Virus record (IMG/VR): IMGVR_UViG_3300042314_001958
Span: 1-28,762 of that record
Length of the DNA: 28,762 bases
Reading direction: 5' to 3' (one strand)
From: a virus
The notes beneath the pieces were generated by a model, which saw nothing but the letters and a program-made list of their open reading frames with translations, was not told the DNA's origin and searched no databases. The position numbers and the translations under genes were made by a program. Within the stretch, counting starts at the first letter, position 1, and each line of letters opens with the position of its first letter. Shown piece after piece: positions 6,338 through 13,910 of the stretch.

Positions 6338-7186
6338 TTACTTTATATTGCTTAATGCTTGACCAATAGCTGATCCTTCGGTTTGAATCTCAAAATCAGG
6401 AAATAATGTTTTAAGTTTATCTATAGATAATACACAATTCGATCTTGGTGCTGTAATATTAATACCCTCGATATCTACGAACTTCCAATTTTTATTTTCT
6501 AAATTATAAGCTTTCATAATTCCTGTTACAAACTCTGCATCTTGAGCCTCAGGATTTACAAAGTTAATAACGCCAATAGAACTTGTTGAAATATTCTTAG
6601 TAATAATATACTCAATGAAATTACACAAATCCGGAATATACGTTTTGGAGTTCTTATAGTTGACTAGATTATCATATTTTAGAATCTTAGTAATATAACT
6701 CCTTTCATTTAAATCATCACTGAAAGGCATTCTTACTCGAATAGTACATCCGTAATCGTTTAAGGTCTCAAACGCATGCTTCGATTTAGAATAAAAAGAT
6801 GAATGATCGTATAAGCCGAAATTTGGCTCGTCATGCTCTGTAAATTCCTTATCATAACCTGTATAGATACAGCCAGACGAAATATGAATATATCCAATAC
6901 CCGTATCTTTACAAATTTTACTTATTTTTAAAGGTAAGAGAACGTTAAGATACCAGCATTCCTTCTTTTTAATCTCTCCTTCATCTACATTAGGTCTTCC
7001 CGTAAACCCAGAGCAGTTAACAACATAACTAATGTCGTTGTTGAGAATAAATTTTCTAAGCTCTAAATTATTGGTGTAGTCTAGATCTTTTTTCGACTTT
7101 AAATAATAATTAATATGCTCTTTAGCTGAATGACAAAACAATTCAGTTCCAACATACCCGGCTCCTAAAATTAAAACATTACTCAT
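6338..7186 (-). CDS. RmlD-like NAD(P)-dependent sugar reductase/epimerase
   Basis: This 282-residue Rossmann protein has LILGAGYVGTEL (5-16) as its dinucleotide-binding motif, HISSGCIYTG (101-110) with the catalytic Ser/Thr position, and YxxxK at Y132/K136 (FYSKSK). A family-like segment VVNCSGFTGRPNVDE (55-69) matches the RmlD pattern of VVNAAAYTxVDxAE. It probably reduces a dTDP-4-keto-6-deoxy sugar from RmlB. No RmlC epimerase is visible, so the product may be a fucose- or quinovose-type sugar rather than rhamnose; the exact stereochemistry is inference. It lies between rmlA (1-nt gap) and the 7179-7514 gene (8-nt overlap). Confidence 0.8.
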   Translation of the reverse strand: MSNVLILGAGYVGTELFCHSAKEHINYYLKSKKDLDYTNNLELRKFILNNDISYVVNCSGFTGRPNVDEGEIKKKECWYLNVLLPLKISKICKDTGIGYIHISSGCIYTGYDKEFTEHDEPNFGLYDHSSFYSKSKHAFETLNDYGCTIRVRMPFSDDLNERSYITKILKYDNLVNYKNSKTYIPDLCNFIEYIITKNISTSSIGVINFVNPEAQDAEFVTGIMKAYNLENKNWKFVDIEGINITAPRSNCVLSIDKLKTLFPDFEIQTEGSAIGQALSNIK

Positions 7187-7514
7187 CTATTTGTTCGGTT
7201 TCAATCTTATTATATTTGAAACCTGTAAATTTGCCAGCTAAAACAATTTTATATTTTTTAAGAGAGGCTGGAGGTACCATAGATAAATCAGTCAAACAAA
7301 CAATAGAACATTGCTGCCCGTCATTATTATAGTAAGACAGGATACCAGACCCTGTTATATCGTAAAACTCACCTTTATAGCTCGCAGCAGTATTGCATAC
7401 ATTTTTAACTATAAGAAATTTTTCATCTCCTATGGAAAAGACATCCATTGGATGAAGTTCGTTTATTGAAAGGAATTCACCACTCATACTATCTTTAGTA
7501 TAAAATGCGCTCAT
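7179..7514 (-). CDS. Hypothetical protein upstream of the sugar cassette (111 aa)
   Basis: This encodes 111 residues starting MSAFYTKDSMSGEFLSINEL. It appears beta-rich, with FSIGDEKFLIVKNVCN and QCSIVCLTDLSMVP segments and an acidic tail (ETEQIDE). There is no membrane segment or known motif, and I do not recognise it. It overlaps the reductase gene by 8 nt and is probably the first gene of the sugar operon, since the genes upstream carry their own late-type promoter. It could be a small partner of the sugar pathway or unrelated. Confidence 0.65.
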   Translation of the reverse strand: MSAFYTKDSMSGEFLSINELHPMDVFSIGDEKFLIVKNVCNTAASYKGEFYDITGSGILSYYNNDGQQCSIVCLTDLSMVPPASLKKYKIVLAGKFTGFKYNKIETEQIDE

Positions 7515-7520
7515 TTAAAA

Positions 7521-7991
7521 TCAACAGTGATAATTAAGATAACGCTGCGCGGCCTTAGCAGTATTGTTACCTTTGTTTTTCTGCTTGGATTTTAATGCTT
7601 TAGCTTTAGAGCATGTCATTTTACCTGATACTTGTCTTTTTAGGATACCTGGTCTAACAGGCTTATGAATATCCTCAGCATCTTCACTTGAGTTTTTAAC
7701 GCAATTATTAACGCGTACACCTCCCTTTAGTTTAGTGCCTACTTTATGATAACCCTCCCAACAGCTTTTATCTAATCTTCTCTCCTCATCCTCACTTTTT
7801 GGCTTAGACTCTACAGCTTTGAGCTTTGTATAATATTGAGGATCTTCTGCTAAATGATGCTTTGCAATTATAGTAGCAATAGCTCTATAATTTGTATGTT
7901 CTAATTCAACTTCGATCCCTTTTTTTAGCTCTTCAGGATCGTATTGAATTTCAGGATTTACCTCTTTGAAGAATGACTTAAATGCCTTCAT
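7521..7991 (-). CDS. DUF5661-type protein with CWxGYxxxG module (156 aa)
   Basis: This encodes 156 residues with two recognisable modules. Residues 25-57 (GIEVELEHT, then IAKHHLAEDPQYYTKL) match what I recall as DUF5661, a short helical domain found in phages and bacteria. Residues 77-98 (CWEGYHKVGTKLKGG, then NNC) are a cysteine-flanked motif very common in marine phage proteins of unknown role. A basic C-terminal tail rich in Lys and Ala follows, suggesting nucleic-acid contact or capsid location. The gene has a consensus TATAAATA box 5 nt before its ATG, so it is expected late in infection and may be a virion component. Confidence 0.75.
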   Translation of the reverse strand: MKAFKSFFKEVNPEIQYDPEELKKGIEVELEHTNYRAIATIIAKHHLAEDPQYYTKLKAVESKPKSEDEERRLDKSCWEGYHKVGTKLKGGVRVNNCVKNSSEDAEDIHKPVRPGILKRQVSGKMTCSKAKALKSKQKNKGNNTAKAAQRYLNYHC

Positions 7992-7996
7992 TCATA

Positions 7997-8004
7997 TATT
8001 TATA
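7997..8004 (-). promoter_or_regulatory. Late promoter box TATAAATA (gene 7521-7991)
   Basis: An exact match to the T4 late promoter octamer on the minus strand, 5 nt before the ATG at 7991. It overlaps the stop codon of the upstream 8000-8215 gene. Confidence 0.75.
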
Positions 8005-8215
8005 GATTCTCACGAATATACTCTATAATATCATTATAAGTACATTCCTCGTTTTCAGCGATACACGTTTCTATTTGTTCTCTAAAACATACAGACATCT
8101 CTGATAATTCATCATCATCCATGTCTATTTCCAATAATGTAGATATTTCATCTAGTGATTCTTGTATTTTATCGAAATGGTTTTCAAGTTTCTTTAAAAG
8201 AGTCTCTTTTTTCAT
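8000..8215 (-). CDS. Small acidic hypothetical protein (71 aa)
   Basis: This encodes 71 residues starting MKKETLLKKLENHFDKIQES. It is wholly helical in appearance, with an amphipathic helix (1-30) and a strongly acidic middle (EIDMDDDELSEM). It contains two cysteines and has no catalytic motif. Acidic helical proteins of this size in phages are often inhibitors or DNA mimics, but nothing here proves that. A weaker box (CTAAATA, 6 nt before the ATG) may give late expression. The gap to the nuclease gene upstream is 18 nt. Confidence 0.65.
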   Translation of the reverse strand: MKKETLLKKLENHFDKIQESLDEISTLLEIDMDDDELSEMSVCFREQIETCIAENEECTYNDIIEYIRENL

Positions 8216-8233
8216 TGATTCTATTTAGGTTTT

Positions 8234-8935
8234 TTAGCTCAAAACCTCTAATTTATTTTGCTTGTAGTGTGTTAAAATGTTCTGAATGTCGCTCTTAAGG
8301 TAATTGCAGTGAATAGGCTGCCATTTATCCTCTTTGAGATAAAAGACTATAATCTTTTTACATTTTTTACCTGAGATTTTTTCATACATATAAGCATACA
8401 TTGACATCTGAAGAGCGTAATTATTAAACTCACAATAAGGTAAATGACTTATAGGATCTTTGAAGTGGTCGTTAAAGTCACTAGAAAAGTTAAATCTTTT
8501 GTTAGTTTTAAAATCTCCAATAGTAAAATAATCACCATGATCGTAGATTAGATCAGCAGTACCAGCTACGACATACTCATCATTATGGAGTAAGTTCTCA
8601 CTATATATTTTCTTGTACTTATCAATGGAGTAAGATATAACTTTATCGTATGATTTGTAAAGCCAGTCGTAATCATCGGCTTTTTCACCAAAGCTAACAT
8701 AGTTCTCCATTAACTTGTGAATTTTAGTACCTCTATCAGTAGCTTTTTTATTTTCCTTTTGCCACATCTCTAAAACCATTTCCTGCGATACACCCTCTCT
8801 CTCAGCTATTCTAAGTGAATGTTTATCTTTATCAAACGGCGTTTTATATTTGCCTAGCAGAGTAGTTACCGAGACATATTGCTCGTCAGTCTTAGAGTTT
8901 GTATATGTATGCTTTTCTTCATTAAAGACGATCAT
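8234..8935 (-). CDS. PD-(D/E)XK (RecB/Cas4-like) nuclease
   Basis: This encodes 233 residues with the ordered motifs of a RecB-family nuclease: RGTKIHKLME (69-78, motif I region with His), EYVVAGTADLI (120-130, Asp128), TIGDFKTNK (138-146, Asp141 and Lys143 of the D-x-K core) and QMSMYAYMYE (176-185, the QxxxY helix). All catalytic positions are present, so it should be an active single-domain exonuclease or endonuclease needing Mg2+ or Mn2+. No iron-sulfur cysteine cluster like that of Cas4 is seen. The role may be DNA recombination or processing, or host DNA breakdown. It is the most upstream minus-strand gene, facing the divergent fibre gene across a 46-nt gap. Confidence 0.85.
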   Translation of the reverse strand: MIVFNEEKHTYTNSKTDEQYVSVTTLLGKYKTPFDKDKHSLRIAEREGVSQEMVLEMWQKENKKATDRGTKIHKLMENYVSFGEKADDYDWLYKSYDKVISYSIDKYKKIYSENLLHNDEYVVAGTADLIYDHGDYFTIGDFKTNKRFNFSSDFNDHFKDPISHLPYCEFNNYALQMSMYAYMYEKISGKKCKKIIVFYLKEDKWQPIHCNYLKSDIQNILTHYKQNKLEVLS

Positions 8936-8968
8936 TTAATAAAAATATAGTAAAAGTTAGCAATTGCA

Positions 8969-8976
8969 AATAAATA
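8969..8976 (+). promoter_or_regulatory. Late promoter box AATAAATA (fibre gene 8982)
   Basis: A one-mismatch T4 late box lying 5 nt before the ATG at 8982. It decides the start: the longer TTG start at 8964 would lie upstream of or within the box. Confidence 0.7.
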
Positions 8977-8981
8977 CTAAT

Positions 8982-10397
8982 ATGGGTATAAAGATTTCCG
9001 AGCTTCCTGTAAGTACAGTACCATATAGTGGTACTGAACTAATCCCACTTGTACAGTCGAGTGTAACTAAAGCTGGTAGCCTGACCTCGTTAGTGAATTT
9101 TCTATCAGGAGCACTACTTGCTGATTCAGAGTTACAACCTCTTACGGGGGCCTGGCAGTCAAATTACACGACAACTAATTCTAATAGCGCTAATTGGAGT
9201 AGTAATTACACGACAACTAATTCTAATAGCGCTAATTGGAGTAGTGTCTATACAACAGTAAGTTCTCTTAGCGCGGCTTGGGAAGAGTCAGCAGAGATTT
9301 TACCAACAGTAACCAACTATCTTTCTACAAATAATGTAATATTAAGCTCAGCTACTATATTAAATACACTCTCTGCTAGAGCTTATGTAAATAACCCAAC
9401 AGGTAAGACGATATATGTCGATGCTGCTACAGGTACAGATACACGAACTGGTCTTAGTAAATATGATCAATTTAAACCATACGCTACACTCTCAGCTGCA
9501 GAAACTGATTCAGTAACCGATGATTTAGTTTATGTAAGAGCAGGAACATATGAAATTAATTCTCAGATCAACCTTAATAGTGAGGGTGATTTATATTTTG
9601 AAAATGGAACAACTGTTAATATCGCATCAGGTGTTACAGCGTTTTCATATAGTCAAAATTCTGTTCCAATTAATATTAGAGGATATGCAGATTTCATATT
9701 AGCTGCGGGTGCAACAGGTGTATTAACAATGAGTGGTAATAATACAACAGTTGTTAATTTTGAGTGTAGTTCTATCGTTAATCCAACAAATAATTCTACT
9801 GGTACACTCTTTAATTGTGCGTCAGGTGTGTTGGGTGTTGATGTAAGATTAATACAAGCGGTAGCTGCTACTGTGTTTAATATCACTGGTACTGGAGTTG
9901 TCACATCAAGAATTCCATATGTATATTGTGGAAGATTTGTTAATGGTTCTGGTACAGCTTTTCCAGGTAATGGTGCTCGTGCTCAGATAAATGCTGACGC
10001 TTGGACGTTAATTACATACAACGCAACAGCTGGTATGAATCTAAGTTTAATTGCAACTAGCTTTAGAATAGTTAATTATAATCATGTTGGTGTAGGTGCT
10101 GCATTAAGTTGGACAGAAAATACCACATCAGAATCTCATGTTTTCCGAGGAATTACTTGGGGTAGTTTGGCTGGTCAACCGCATATAACATTTGCTTCTA
10201 CAGATGGTTCAACAAGTGCCAAAATTATCAGATTAGACCAAACAAATATAATGCGATACGCAGCGACAAACAGTTTAAGCTCTAATGTGCCTATAAATGT
10301 AGGAACATATGGTACATTTGCATCAGTGCCAGCAACTTCAAACGTTACATTTAAGATTGGTTCATTCACAGTAGATACAGACGTAAACAATTACTAA
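8982..10397 (+). CDS. Tail fibre with beta-helix domain and shared N-terminal repeats
   Basis: From ATG at 8982 this encodes 471 residues. Residues 1-45 (MGIKISELPVSTVPYSGTEL, then IPLVQSS) form the attachment start common in phage fibres. A 14-residue repeat NYTTTNSNSANWSS occurs twice in tandem, followed by TNYLSTNNVILSS, shared with the 17983 fibre. Near residue 135, KTIYVDAATGTD starts a DUF1565-like parallel beta-helix (pectin-lyase-like) that runs through most of the rest. No catalytic site is recognised. It should be a trimeric receptor-binding or glycan-binding fibre. It is the first plus-strand late gene and has its own late box. The start at 8964 (TTG) is less likely. Confidence 0.85.
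   Translation: MGIKISELPVSTVPYSGTELIPLVQSSVTKAGSLTSLVNFLSGALLADSELQPLTGAWQSNYTTTNSNSANWSSNYTTTNSNSANWSSVYTTVSSLSAAWEESAEILPTVTNYLSTNNVILSSATILNTLSARAYVNNPTGKTIYVDAATGTDTRTGLSKYDQFKPYATLSAAETDSVTDDLVYVRAGTYEINSQINLNSEGDLYFENGTTVNIASGVTAFSYSQNSVPINIRGYADFILAAGATGVLTMSGNNTTVVNFECSSIVNPTNNSTGTLFNCASGVLGVDVRLIQAVAATVFNITGTGVVTSRIPYVYCGRFVNGSGTAFPGNGARAQINADAWTLITYNATAGMNLSLIATSFRIVNYNHVGVGAALSWTENTTSESHVFRGITWGSLAGQPHITFASTDGSTSAKIIRLDQTNIMRYAATNSLSSNVPINVGTYGTFASVPATSNVTFKIGSFTVDTDVNNY
9162..9245 (+). repeat. Tandem 42-nt repeat (two units) in the fibre gene
   Basis: Two near-identical 42-nt units start at 9162 and 9204 and encode NYTTTNSNSANWSS twice. A 51-nt tract over the second unit (9203-9253) is identical to 18132-18182 in another fibre gene. 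Confidence 0.88.
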
Positions 10398-10402
10398 TAG
10401 AT

Positions 10403-10410
10403 AATAAATA
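10403..10410 (+). promoter_or_regulatory. Late promoter box AATAAATA (fibre gene 10416)
   Basis: A late-type box 5 nt before the ATG at 10416, in the 18-nt gap after the previous stop. Confidence 0.7.
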
Positions 10411-10415
10411 AACAC

Positions 10416-11828
10416 ATGGGACAACAAACACTATACAACGATTTGGTAATAAAAGGAACGCTAGTAGCAGGTCTTTCCTCAGTTGCCACGAGCGCGGGTT
10501 CTATAGCTTTAGGTGTAAAAAATACCGCTAGTAATATCTACGCTGCTATAGGTGGCGGTAATTCTAATACAGCTAGTGGCGATTTTTCTACAATAGGTGG
10601 TGGCTGTGGAAATTCTTCTAGTGGTTCTGGATCTACTATAGGTGGTGGAGGAAGTAATAGCGCTGGTGTTGCATCTACTGTAGGTGGTGGATATAGTAAC
10701 ACAGCTAGTGGTGACTATTCTACGGTAGGTGGTGGTACTGGTAATGGAACTTATGATACTATTACTACAATAGGTGGTGGTGCTAGTAATTTTGCCTTTG
10801 CAATTGGGTCTACAATAGGTGGCGGTACTAGTAATGCAACTTATGGTAATTATTCTACGGTAGGTGGTGGAGGAAGTAATAGTGCTAGTGGTAATTATTC
10901 TATTATAGCTGGTGGCTGTTTGAATTATACTGCTGATAATTATTCTACTATAGTAGGGGGTTATAGCAGTATAGCTACTGGCAATGGTTCTTTTGTAGGT
11001 GGTGGTGGTTCGAATACGGCTAGTAAGACCGGTTCTACAATAGGTGGCGGAGGTTGTAATAAAGCTAGTGCTATTTATTCTACTATAGCTGGCGGATTTA
11101 CTAATACGGCTAGTGGATCTGGTTCTTTTATCGGTGCTGGATATAGTAACACAGCTAGTGGTTATAGTTCTTTTGTAGGTGGTGGTTTTTGTAATATAGC
11201 TAGTGGTGTCTATTCTACGGTAGGTGGTGGTGGTTGTAATGGAACTTATGATTCTAATACTACAATAGGTGGTGGTACTGGTAATTTTGCCTTTGCAATT
11301 GGGTCTACAATAGGTGGCGGTAGTGGTAATGTAGGTAATGGTAATTATTCTACGGTAGGTGGCGGTAGTAGTAATGTAGGTAATGGTAATTATTCTACTA
11401 TAGCTGGTGGTGGTTGTAATAGTGCTAGTGGTAATTATTCTACTGTAGCTGGTGGTGGTTGTAATAGTGTTAATAATTCTTACGCTACTATAGGTGGTGG
11501 TGCGGGCAATAATATAAGTGGTTTTTACGGTACTATAGGAGGTGGTGGGTGTAATATATCTAGTGGTGACTATTCAACTATAGTTGGAGGCTTTAGCAGT
11601 AGAGTGAGTGGTGTTGGTTCAAGCATTCTCGGAGGTGCCTGTAACGATATACGCTCTACAGCAACATGCTCTTCTATTATAGCAGGGGCAAGTATAATAG
11701 CTCTATCAGCTAATACAGCGTATACACCGTGTATAGTACTTACTAATGTACCTATTACCTCTGCTGGGTTAGGAACAGGATCTGTATGGAGATGTACTAC
11801 TAGCAATCAGCTTTATATAGTACCTTAA
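10416..11828 (+). CDS. Repeat-array fibre/adhesin (YadA-head-like 15-residue repeats)
   Basis: This encodes 470 residues. After a 45-residue N-terminal region (MGQQTLYNDLVIKGTLVAGL), about 25 units of a 15-residue repeat run from residue 46 to about 420, with consensus GGGxSNxASGxYSTI. The pattern resembles the left-handed beta-roll of trimeric YadA-type heads and Hep/Hag repeats, with one unit per turn. The C-terminus (from about 422) is a different, non-repetitive domain ending in SVWRCTTSNQLYIVP, a likely trimer cap. Cysteine occurs in nine units at nearly the same position. It is probably an extended, variable host-contact fibre. DNA is rich in GGTGGT tracts, so repeat number is prone to change. 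Lengths of 300-600 are common for such fibres. Confidence 0.85.
   Translation: MGQQTLYNDLVIKGTLVAGLSSVATSAGSIALGVKNTASNIYAAIGGGNSNTASGDFSTIGGGCGNSSSGSGSTIGGGGSNSAGVASTVGGGYSNTASGDYSTVGGGTGNGTYDTITTIGGGASNFAFAIGSTIGGGTSNATYGNYSTVGGGGSNSASGNYSIIAGGCLNYTADNYSTIVGGYSSIATGNGSFVGGGGSNTASKTGSTIGGGGCNKASAIYSTIAGGFTNTASGSGSFIGAGYSNTASGYSSFVGGGFCNIASGVYSTVGGGGCNGTYDSNTTIGGGTGNFAFAIGSTIGGGSGNVGNGNYSTVGGGSSNVGNGNYSTIAGGGCNSASGNYSTVAGGGCNSVNNSYATIGGGAGNNISGFYGTIGGGGCNISSGDYSTIVGGFSSRVSGVGSSILGGACNDIRSTATCSSIIAGASIIALSANTAYTPCIVLTNVPITSAGLGTGSVWRCTTSNQLYIVP
10551..11680 (+). repeat. Array of about 25 degenerate 45-nt repeats
   Basis: The coding repeats have a 45-nt period (15 codons). A larger duplication is visible: 10786-10827 and 11281-11322 are identical over 42 nt and 495 nt apart, exactly 11 units. 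Confidence 0.88.
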
Positions 11829-11864
11829 TCTTGAAAATTACTAAAAAGCTACTAAATTATAGTA

Positions 11865-12752
11865 GTGTCAAAGTTAACAGTTTTTCATATTGAAGGTGGG
11901 ATAGGTAAGCATGTAGCAGCTACAGCTGTTATAGAGTGCTATAAAAAACATAATCCTGATAGAGATGTCATAGTAGTGTGCGCTTGGCCAGAAGTATTCC
12001 TTAATAATAAATTTGTAAAGAGAGTTTATAAACTAGGCCTAACTCCTCATTTTTATAGTGAATATATTCACAATAAAAATGTAGAGGTTTATGCACACGA
12101 ACCGTATAAGACCACGTCACATCTTACAAAAAAACTACCGCTAATTCAATCGTGGTGTGAAATGATTGGAATAAAATATAATGGAGAGCTTCCGCGCATT
12201 TTTCTTAATTTTAGAGAGCGTGAAGTAGCTAGTAAAACTATAGTCGTCTCCGCTGACAAACCGGTGCTTATATTCCAACCCTTCGGTGGTCCAGGTAAAG
12301 AGCATCAAGAGTTTCCATATTCTTGGATGCGAGATATCCATCCTAGTATAGCACAAGAGTTAGTAAACAAATTAAAAGAAAAATATACAGTAGTTCATAT
12401 ATGCTACGACTTTCACCCTGTGCTTGAGAACTGCATACGTATCGATCAGGTATTACAGAAGAAAGTCTTATTTGGTCTTCTTGAGTACGCTCAAGCAAGA
12501 TTGCTTATTGATTCCTCCTTGCAGCATGCAGCAGCTGCTTTAGGACTCAAATCTACCGTAGTATGGATAGCAACACAACCAGAAGTGTTCGGTTACGATA
12601 TGCATACAAATATTAAACCTAAAACAGAGTTTCCGGAAGGTACAGTAGACTCTTACCTCTTCGACTATAACTTTACAGGCTCTATACACGAGTGCCCGTA
12701 TATGGATCCTTCAGAGATCTTTGATGTAGATGCTATTCTTAAAACATTATGA
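11865..12752 (+). CDS. GT9-like glycosyltransferase (heptosyltransferase-type)
   Basis: From a GTG start at 11865 this encodes 295 residues, beginning MSKLTVFHIEGGIGKHVAAT. The N-terminal GGIGKHV glycine loop, the mid-protein FQPFGGPGKEHQEFPY stretch, and the C-terminal LLIDSSLQHAAAALGLKSTV with TQPEVFGYD follow the two-Rossmann (GT-B) layout and acceptor-side motif of family 9 heptosyltransferases (typically 320-350). The C-terminal nucleotide-sugar site is the clearer half. It may add a sugar to fibre, virion or host-surface glycans; substrate unknown. A 6-bp hairpin (11849-11865) ends on the start codon, which might limit initiation. It overlaps the sulfotransferase by 4 nt, implying joint action. 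Confidence 0.72.
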   Translation: MSKLTVFHIEGGIGKHVAATAVIECYKKHNPDRDVIVVCAWPEVFLNNKFVKRVYKLGLTPHFYSEYIHNKNVEVYAHEPYKTTSHLTKKLPLIQSWCEMIGIKYNGELPRIFLNFREREVASKTIVVSADKPVLIFQPFGGPGKEHQEFPYSWMRDIHPSIAQELVNKLKEKYTVVHICYDFHPVLENCIRIDQVLQKKVLFGLLEYAQARLLIDSSLQHAAAALGLKSTVVWIATQPEVFGYDMHTNIKPKTEFPEGTVDSYLFDYNFTGSIHECPYMDPSEIFDVDAILKTL

Positions 12753-13567
12753 AGAAATTATTATTCAACTCATCATTACCGAGATCAGGCTCTACACTAA
12801 TACAAAATATTTTTGCACAAAATCCTGATTTCTATTGCACGCCTACCTCAGGCACTCTTGAGCTAATTTACGGAGCTAGAGCAAACTTTAGTTCAGATCC
12901 TACATTTAAAGCTCAAGACTCTGAGCTAATGAAAAAGGGGTTTCAGAGCTTTTGTTATAATGGATTAAATGGATTTTATAATGCAATAACAGATAAGCCT
13001 GTAGTATTAGAAAAATCAAGAGGGTGGGGGATACACTACGACTTATTACAATTTGTTCTAAGAAAACAACCTAAAGTTATATGTATGGTTAGAGATCTTA
13101 AACAGATAGTTGCTTCTATGGAAAAGAAATTTAGAGCTGCTCCTGAAACAGACAGCGGTATAGTTAATCACGCTGAGTTGAGAAATACATCAACTCCAAA
13201 GCGCGTTGACTACTATCTAGCTACTCAACCACTCGGTTTAGCGTTAGAAAGACTAAGTGAGATCTTCAGGCAAGGGTTAAATGAGAAGATGATGTTTATT
13301 AGATACGAAGATTTATGCAGTTCACCTGAACAAACGCTCAAAACCATATATAATTACTTCGAGCTACCATTCTACGAATATCACAACTTTAATAATATTG
13401 AGCAGGTAACAGAAGAAGATGATTCTCTATATGGTATTTTCGGTGATCATAAGATTAGAACTAAATTAGAGAAAGCAGACAACACACCAGAAAAAATATT
13501 AGGTTTAGATGTTTGTAACTGGTTAGATAATACTTATAATTGGTATAAAAATCTTTTAAAATATTAA
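12749..13567 (+). CDS. PAPS-dependent sulfotransferase
   Basis: This 272-residue protein has the two PAPS-binding motifs of cytosolic and Golgi-type sulfotransferases. A P-loop-like 5'-phosphosulfate motif LPRSGSTLIQ is at residues 10-19, and a 3'-phosphate motif VICMVRDLKQIVAS has Arg115 and Ser123. Later YEDL and similar segments fit the family. It should transfer sulfate from PAPS to a hydroxyl, probably on a carbohydrate. It starts inside the stop of the glycosyltransferase gene (ATGA) and sits among fibre genes, so the likely target is a glycan made by the neighbouring enzyme or a host-surface glycan; this is inference. Sulfotransferases are uncommon in phage genomes. Confidence 0.85.
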   Translation: MKKLLFNSSLPRSGSTLIQNIFAQNPDFYCTPTSGTLELIYGARANFSSDPTFKAQDSELMKKGFQSFCYNGLNGFYNAITDKPVVLEKSRGWGIHYDLLQFVLRKQPKVICMVRDLKQIVASMEKKFRAAPETDSGIVNHAELRNTSTPKRVDYYLATQPLGLALERLSEIFRQGLNEKMMFIRYEDLCSSPEQTLKTIYNYFELPFYEYHNFNNIEQVTEEDDSLYGIFGDHKIRTKLEKADNTPEKILGLDVCNWLDNTYNWYKNLLKY

Positions 13568-13574
13568 AGACGTG

Positions 13575-13582
13575 AATAAATA
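13575..13582 (+). promoter_or_regulatory. Late promoter box AATAAATA (gene 13588)
   Basis: A late-type box 5 nt before the ATG at 13588. Confidence 0.68.
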
Positions 13583-13587
13583 TACAT

Positions 13588-13833
13588 ATGAGTTTACAAA
13601 TTACATTATCAGAACCAAAGACAATTGTTAAACAGCCTGAAGTTACAGAAACTATCTCTGAAATAACTATTGATAGAATCGTTGATATCCCTGGTGAGCG
13701 GAAAGTTTTTGCTTTCGCTAAGGGTAGCAGAATTGAGTTAGACCAACTTTCCGGTGATAACTATGATACACCAAGCGAGTGGACTAATCAAGACGTAATT
13801 GATGCAGTAAAAGCACATTACGGTATTGCTTAA
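13588..13833 (+). CDS. Small hypothetical late protein (81 aa)
   Basis: This encodes 81 residues starting MSLQITLSEPKTIVKQPEVT. A Thr/Ile/Val-rich N-terminal half (ETISEITIDRIVDIPGERKV) suggests beta strands; the C-terminal part (TPSEWTNQDVIDAVKAHYGIA) is helical. It has no cysteine, membrane segment or enzymatic motif. Its own late box and an intrinsic terminator after it (13861-13894) make it an independent late transcription unit, so it is probably a small virion or assembly protein. I cannot name it. Confidence 0.72.
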   Translation: MSLQITLSEPKTIVKQPEVTETISEITIDRIVDIPGERKVFAFAKGSRIELDQLSGDNYDTPSEWTNQDVIDAVKAHYGIA

Positions 13834-13860
13834 ATTATAAAATAACAATCTTTTATTACT

Positions 13861-13894
13861 AATCGGATATAGCCTAGTGTTATATCCGATTTTT
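13861..13894 (+). terminator. Intrinsic terminator before fibre gene 13911
   Basis: Arms 13861-13871 and 13881-13891 are perfect 11-bp inverted repeats with a 9-nt loop (GCCTAGTGT), followed by a T-run. The next box, TATAAATA, starts 2 nt after the T-run. Confidence 0.88.
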
Positions 13895-13895
13895 G

Positions 13896-13903
13896 TATAA
13901 ATA
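13896..13903 (+). promoter_or_regulatory. Late promoter box TATAAATA (gene 13911)
   Basis: Exact T4 late octamer, 7 nt before the ATG at 13911 rather than 5; an extra AT doublet explains the difference. The 16 nt TTTTTGTATAAATAAT here also occur on the minus strand before gene 21751. Confidence 0.8.
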
Positions 13904-13910
13904 ATGGTAT

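Noticed and set aside
8964-8981. TTG start at 8964 for the first fibre gene.
   Set aside because: It lies upstream of and overlaps the late box; ATG at 8982 has the standard 5-nt spacing and a KISELP start like the fibre at 13911.
10551-11680. CRISPR-like array suggested by the regular repeats.
   Set aside because: The period is 45 nt, fully coding in one frame, with no alternating conserved repeat and unrelated spacers.
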